Below the pieces are notes generated by a model. The model was not told the origin of the DNA and made no database searches. It worked only from the letters and a program-made list of their open reading frames with translations. A stretch of DNA of 64,000 nucleotides from positions 1,369,001-1,433,000 of the forward strand of contig NC_092673.1 in the NCBI RefSeq assembly GCF_964355755.1, written 5' to 3'. This document shows positions 61,079-64,000 of the stretch, piece by piece. The DNA comes from Antedon mediterranea (lineage: Eukaryota > Echinodermata > Crinoidea > Comatulida > Antedonidae). The stretch's first letter is position 1; each line of letters opens with the position of its first letter. Made by a program: the position numbers and the translations under genes.

Positions 61079-61976
61079 TAGGCGATGATAAAATCGCGTC
61101 GATGATGCAATGAAAATTGCGTCGATGTGATGAAAATTGCGTCGATGAATATAGTATTGATGTAATGATGTGATGAACATTGCGTCGATGAAAATTGCGT
61201 CGATGTAATGAAAATTGCGTTAATGTGATGAAAATTGCGTCGATGAAAATTGCGTCGATGAAAACTGCATCGATGAAAACTGCATCGATGAAAAAAAAAA
61301 TAATTTTCATCGATGCTGTTTTCATCGATGAAAATTGCGATCTCCCTGCCGGTATGATTTGAATATGATGTCATGGATGCTGGACATCTGGATTTTATGT
61401 ACTGAACTGGTGGATTAACGGAAGCAATTAGCTAGAAGATATAATGTGTCCGAAAGGACAATAATGGATCCATTGCTAAAATGTGTTGACAATAAATCAC
61501 TAAAATGTTAATCAGTGCATATATTTCAACATTGTTTTAGTGCGTGATCACTGTGCGCTTGTCTATAACGCGCGCTAGCGCAAGCGGTAAACATGTTTAT
61601 CATATCAAAATATTCAGAAACCGTCAATTTTTAGCAACATAATAACATTATTAACATCATTATTAACATCATCATTTACTTTACTAGTAGTCATTTTCAT
61701 CATTGATTGAATTAAAACCATTTGGAATTTTCATAATCAATTAAATTCATCACATCAATTTTCATCAATGCAGTTTTCATCGACGCAATTTTCATCGATG
61801 CAGTTTTCATCGACGCAATTTTCATCGACGCAATTTTCATCGATGCAATTTTCATCGACGCAATGTAAATTGCGTCGACGCAATCTACATTGCATCGACG
61901 CAATCTACATTGCGTCGATGCAATTTTCATCGACGCAATTTCATCATCGACGCAATTTTTATCATCGCCAAAAACT
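61079..61976. mobile_element. fold-back element with arms of 15-bp repeats
   Basis: The left arm (61079-61345) is an array of GCGTCGATGAAAATT-type 15-mers; the right arm (61755-61976) is the complementary array AATTTTCATCGACGC. The outer ends GGCGATGATAAAA and TTTTATCATCGCC match. About 400 bp of unrelated sequence separates the arms. Arms made of short tandem repeats recall Drosophila FB elements. The 178-codon minus-strand frame through the right arm is repeat peptide. Confidence 0.85.
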
Positions 61977-62242
61977 TGTGTAAAACGGCGTTCCATAAGT
62001 GACGAATCGCATATTCGCCGTTTATTGTTGAGGCGCGTAAACAGTGTGCGCAATGCACGTTTTCTTCCCATGACGAGACGAATCGATATTCGACTCTTCG
62101 TGTGACGAATAATCGCCAAATTATAATTAATATAATTAATTAATGAAATAAGATACGCAGTTGATGTTTGCATCAATTGTTCTTTAGAATAAATACTTTC
62201 GAAATACAAAACAAAAAATGTGTGGTGAGTGACGATATGTTC

Positions 62243-62283
62243 AATCATGGACCTATAAATTACTAATTTATAGGTCCATGATT
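62243..62283. repeat. perfect 19-bp hairpin
   Basis: AATCATGGACCTATAAATT at 62243-62261 and its exact complement at 62265-62283, with a 3-nt loop (ACT). Confidence 0.95.
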
Positions 62284-62619
62284 CAATATCTGTAGCTTCA
62301 ATTCAAACATAATGTAACAGAAAATTCGAAGCGTAAAAAACGTTCGTTTACACAACACTTTTTTTTATACTTTATTATTGATTATTATATTATACAGGAA
62401 TACTATTTATTTCCTCATTTCTACCCAAGAATAAACAATTTTTGGATACAAAACTTTATGTGAATTACATTACCAAAATATTAAAATGAGGATAAAAAAA
62501 CATCGCGTAAAATACTCGTACTCAAAAGCTTCTGAAATTTGTAGATATATGTCATGAAAAAGAAATTTGACATTCCCAATAATTTTTTTTGGCAAAAATG
62601 TAATATATGAAACATACAA

Positions 62620-64000
62620 TTTACATAGTTTATCATTGTTTTTTATTAGAACCAATATGGTTACACAGTTAAACATAGTGATAAAGAATAGATACTTGTT
62701 AGGTTACTACCCTACCCTCTAGTTTGAAGCGACATTATAAATTCATCGAGAAAAAAAACGTATCGTATTCAGAAACGTTTGACATTTTGTATAGATATGT
62801 TCAATAAGACAAAACAAATTATAAATTTCAAGACAAATCGATGATTTCCATTATTTGCATTTCAAAAAATTCACACTTATGAAAGACCATACATTTTCAA
62901 CATTTCCTTTTTTCTGTGTACCGAGTTTAGAAACTTTTTGAATACCAGACGTATTTTTTTGTGATGCTTTTTCATTTGAATTGTAGTATAAAATGTCATT
63001 GAAACGAGATAAAAATCATACAAGACATGTTATAATAGGTTGCTCTATATACATAACAAAATTAGTTCTTTTTTTTGGTAAGAATCGCCAATGAAGTAGA
63101 AAGTTATTTCAGATGTAGTGTGCATTTATACGTCATTAATAGTAGGCCTAAAATATAATATTAAATATTATAAAGAATATCAAACATTTTATGTTATGAA
63201 AAATAAAATTGACATATAAGTTTATCATTGTGTTTTACTATAACCATTTTGGTTAAAAGTTAAACACAGTGAGTGATAAAGAATAGAACTGTTTTAGTTT
63301 ATTTAACCCTAACCCTAGTTTGAAGCGATCACATATTTAATATTCATCGCTAAAAATACGTATCGTCTTGAAAAACGTTTGATATTTGGTAGATATGTTC
63401 AATATAGGTTCTTACATCTATAATGCAAAAGAAATATCCTAATAGTTTTATTTTGATTTCTGAGAATCATCAATGAAGTAAAAATGTGTTGGAAATGTAT
63501 TGTCTTTCATAAGTGTAAATGTTTAGAAATGCAAATTATTAAAATCACGAATTTGTCTTGAAACTTTTATTTTTTGTTTGTTTTATAGACGTAAGAACCT
63601 ATTGAACATATTTACCAAATTTCAAATGTTTCTGAATACGATACGTATTTTTTCGCGATGAATTAAGTATGTGATCGCTTCAAACTAGGGTTAGAGTTAT
63701 ATAACCTAAAACAGTGTCTATTCTTTATCATTGTGTTTAACTGTGTAACCAAATTGGTTCTGTAAAACAAGATGATAAACTATGTAACTTGTATTTATTA
63801 TTATTACATTATATGTATCCTGTAATGTAATATGAAAAATAAAATGTATATAGTTTATCATTGTGTTGTACTAAAACCAATTTGGTTAAAAGTTAAACAC
63901 AGTGTTAAAGAATGAACTGTTAGGTTATTTAACCCTAACCCTAGTTTGAAGCGATCACATACTTAATTCATCGATAAAAATACGTATCGTCTTAAAAAAC
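62620..64000. repeat. long palindromic repeat units with CCCTAACCCTAG motif
   Basis: Units carry TTATCATTGTGTTTTACTAT, AAACACAGTGATAAAGAATAG, then CCCTAACCCTAGTTTGAAGC and ACGTATCGT. Left arm 63225-63410 and right arm 63592-63785 form an imperfect palindrome. Further partial units start at about 62630 and 63850 and run off the window. The first motif is shared with the 101-bp satellite. No gene seen. Confidence 0.8.

Noticed and set aside
61712-62248. 178-codon minus-strand frame with SMKIA repeats
   Set aside because: Most of it is the 15-bp repeat arm of the fold-back element.

Overview
The window is animal nuclear DNA: AT-rich, with spliced genes, long introns, CA/TA-type inverted-repeat transposons, SINEs and minisatellites. 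The gene set (Sac2/INPP5F, RBBP4, CCDC142, a cohesin SA subunit, an alpha-2,8-sialyltransferase-like enzyme, COX15) is metazoan. A sialyltransferase with all four sialylmotifs points to a deuterostome. The frequent palindrome AGGCCTA and the SINE types suggest an echinoderm or close relative. That placement is inference, not proof.

Layout. 226-5994 (+): 3' part of an INPP5F/Sac2 phosphoinositide phosphatase gene, its 5' end lying outside the window. 8.5-10.8 kb: repeat-rich spacer with a truncated LINE. 10865-13250 (-): four-exon gene for a small unrecognised protein; its intron 2 carries a 723-bp Mutator-like element. 13658-15164 (-): three-exon trihelix/Myb-SANT protein. 16656-17939 (+): complete intronless RBBP4/RBBP7-type WD40 gene, with an 885-bp MITE just upstream. 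20761-31894 (-): nine-exon CCDC142. 33767-36106 (-): candidate two-exon gene for a 78-residue GPI-anchored peptide, its intron holding a 1,050-bp piggyBac-like element. 38209-47398 (-): twenty-exon cohesin SA (STAG) gene. 49179-52507 (-): ST8Sia-like sialyltransferase. 53646-58654 (-): ten-exon COX15. 58.7-64 kb: no gene seen; fold-back elements, a 101-bp satellite and long palindromes.

Exon models were built by hand from GT/AG sites plus family conservation. INPP5F, the small protein, the trihelix gene, CCDC142, STAG, COX15 and the GPI peptide all close in one reading frame with matching splice phases, which is strong internal support. The sialyltransferase closes only if a 14-nt micro-exon is accepted. 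The genes are unrelated in pathway (endosomal phosphoinositides, chromatin, cohesion, glycan synthesis, heme A) and show no operon-like logic, although every gene after 20 kb is on the minus strand.

The most unusual points are: the CD52-sized GPI peptide gene; transposons lodged within about 10 nt of two splice sites; a COX15 intron filled with degenerate copies of its own exon end; an open, polyadenylation-signal-ending extension of a STAG exon; a LINE with a 66-bp fold-back copy of its own 3' UTR; and composite SINEs that share one central domain under different heads.
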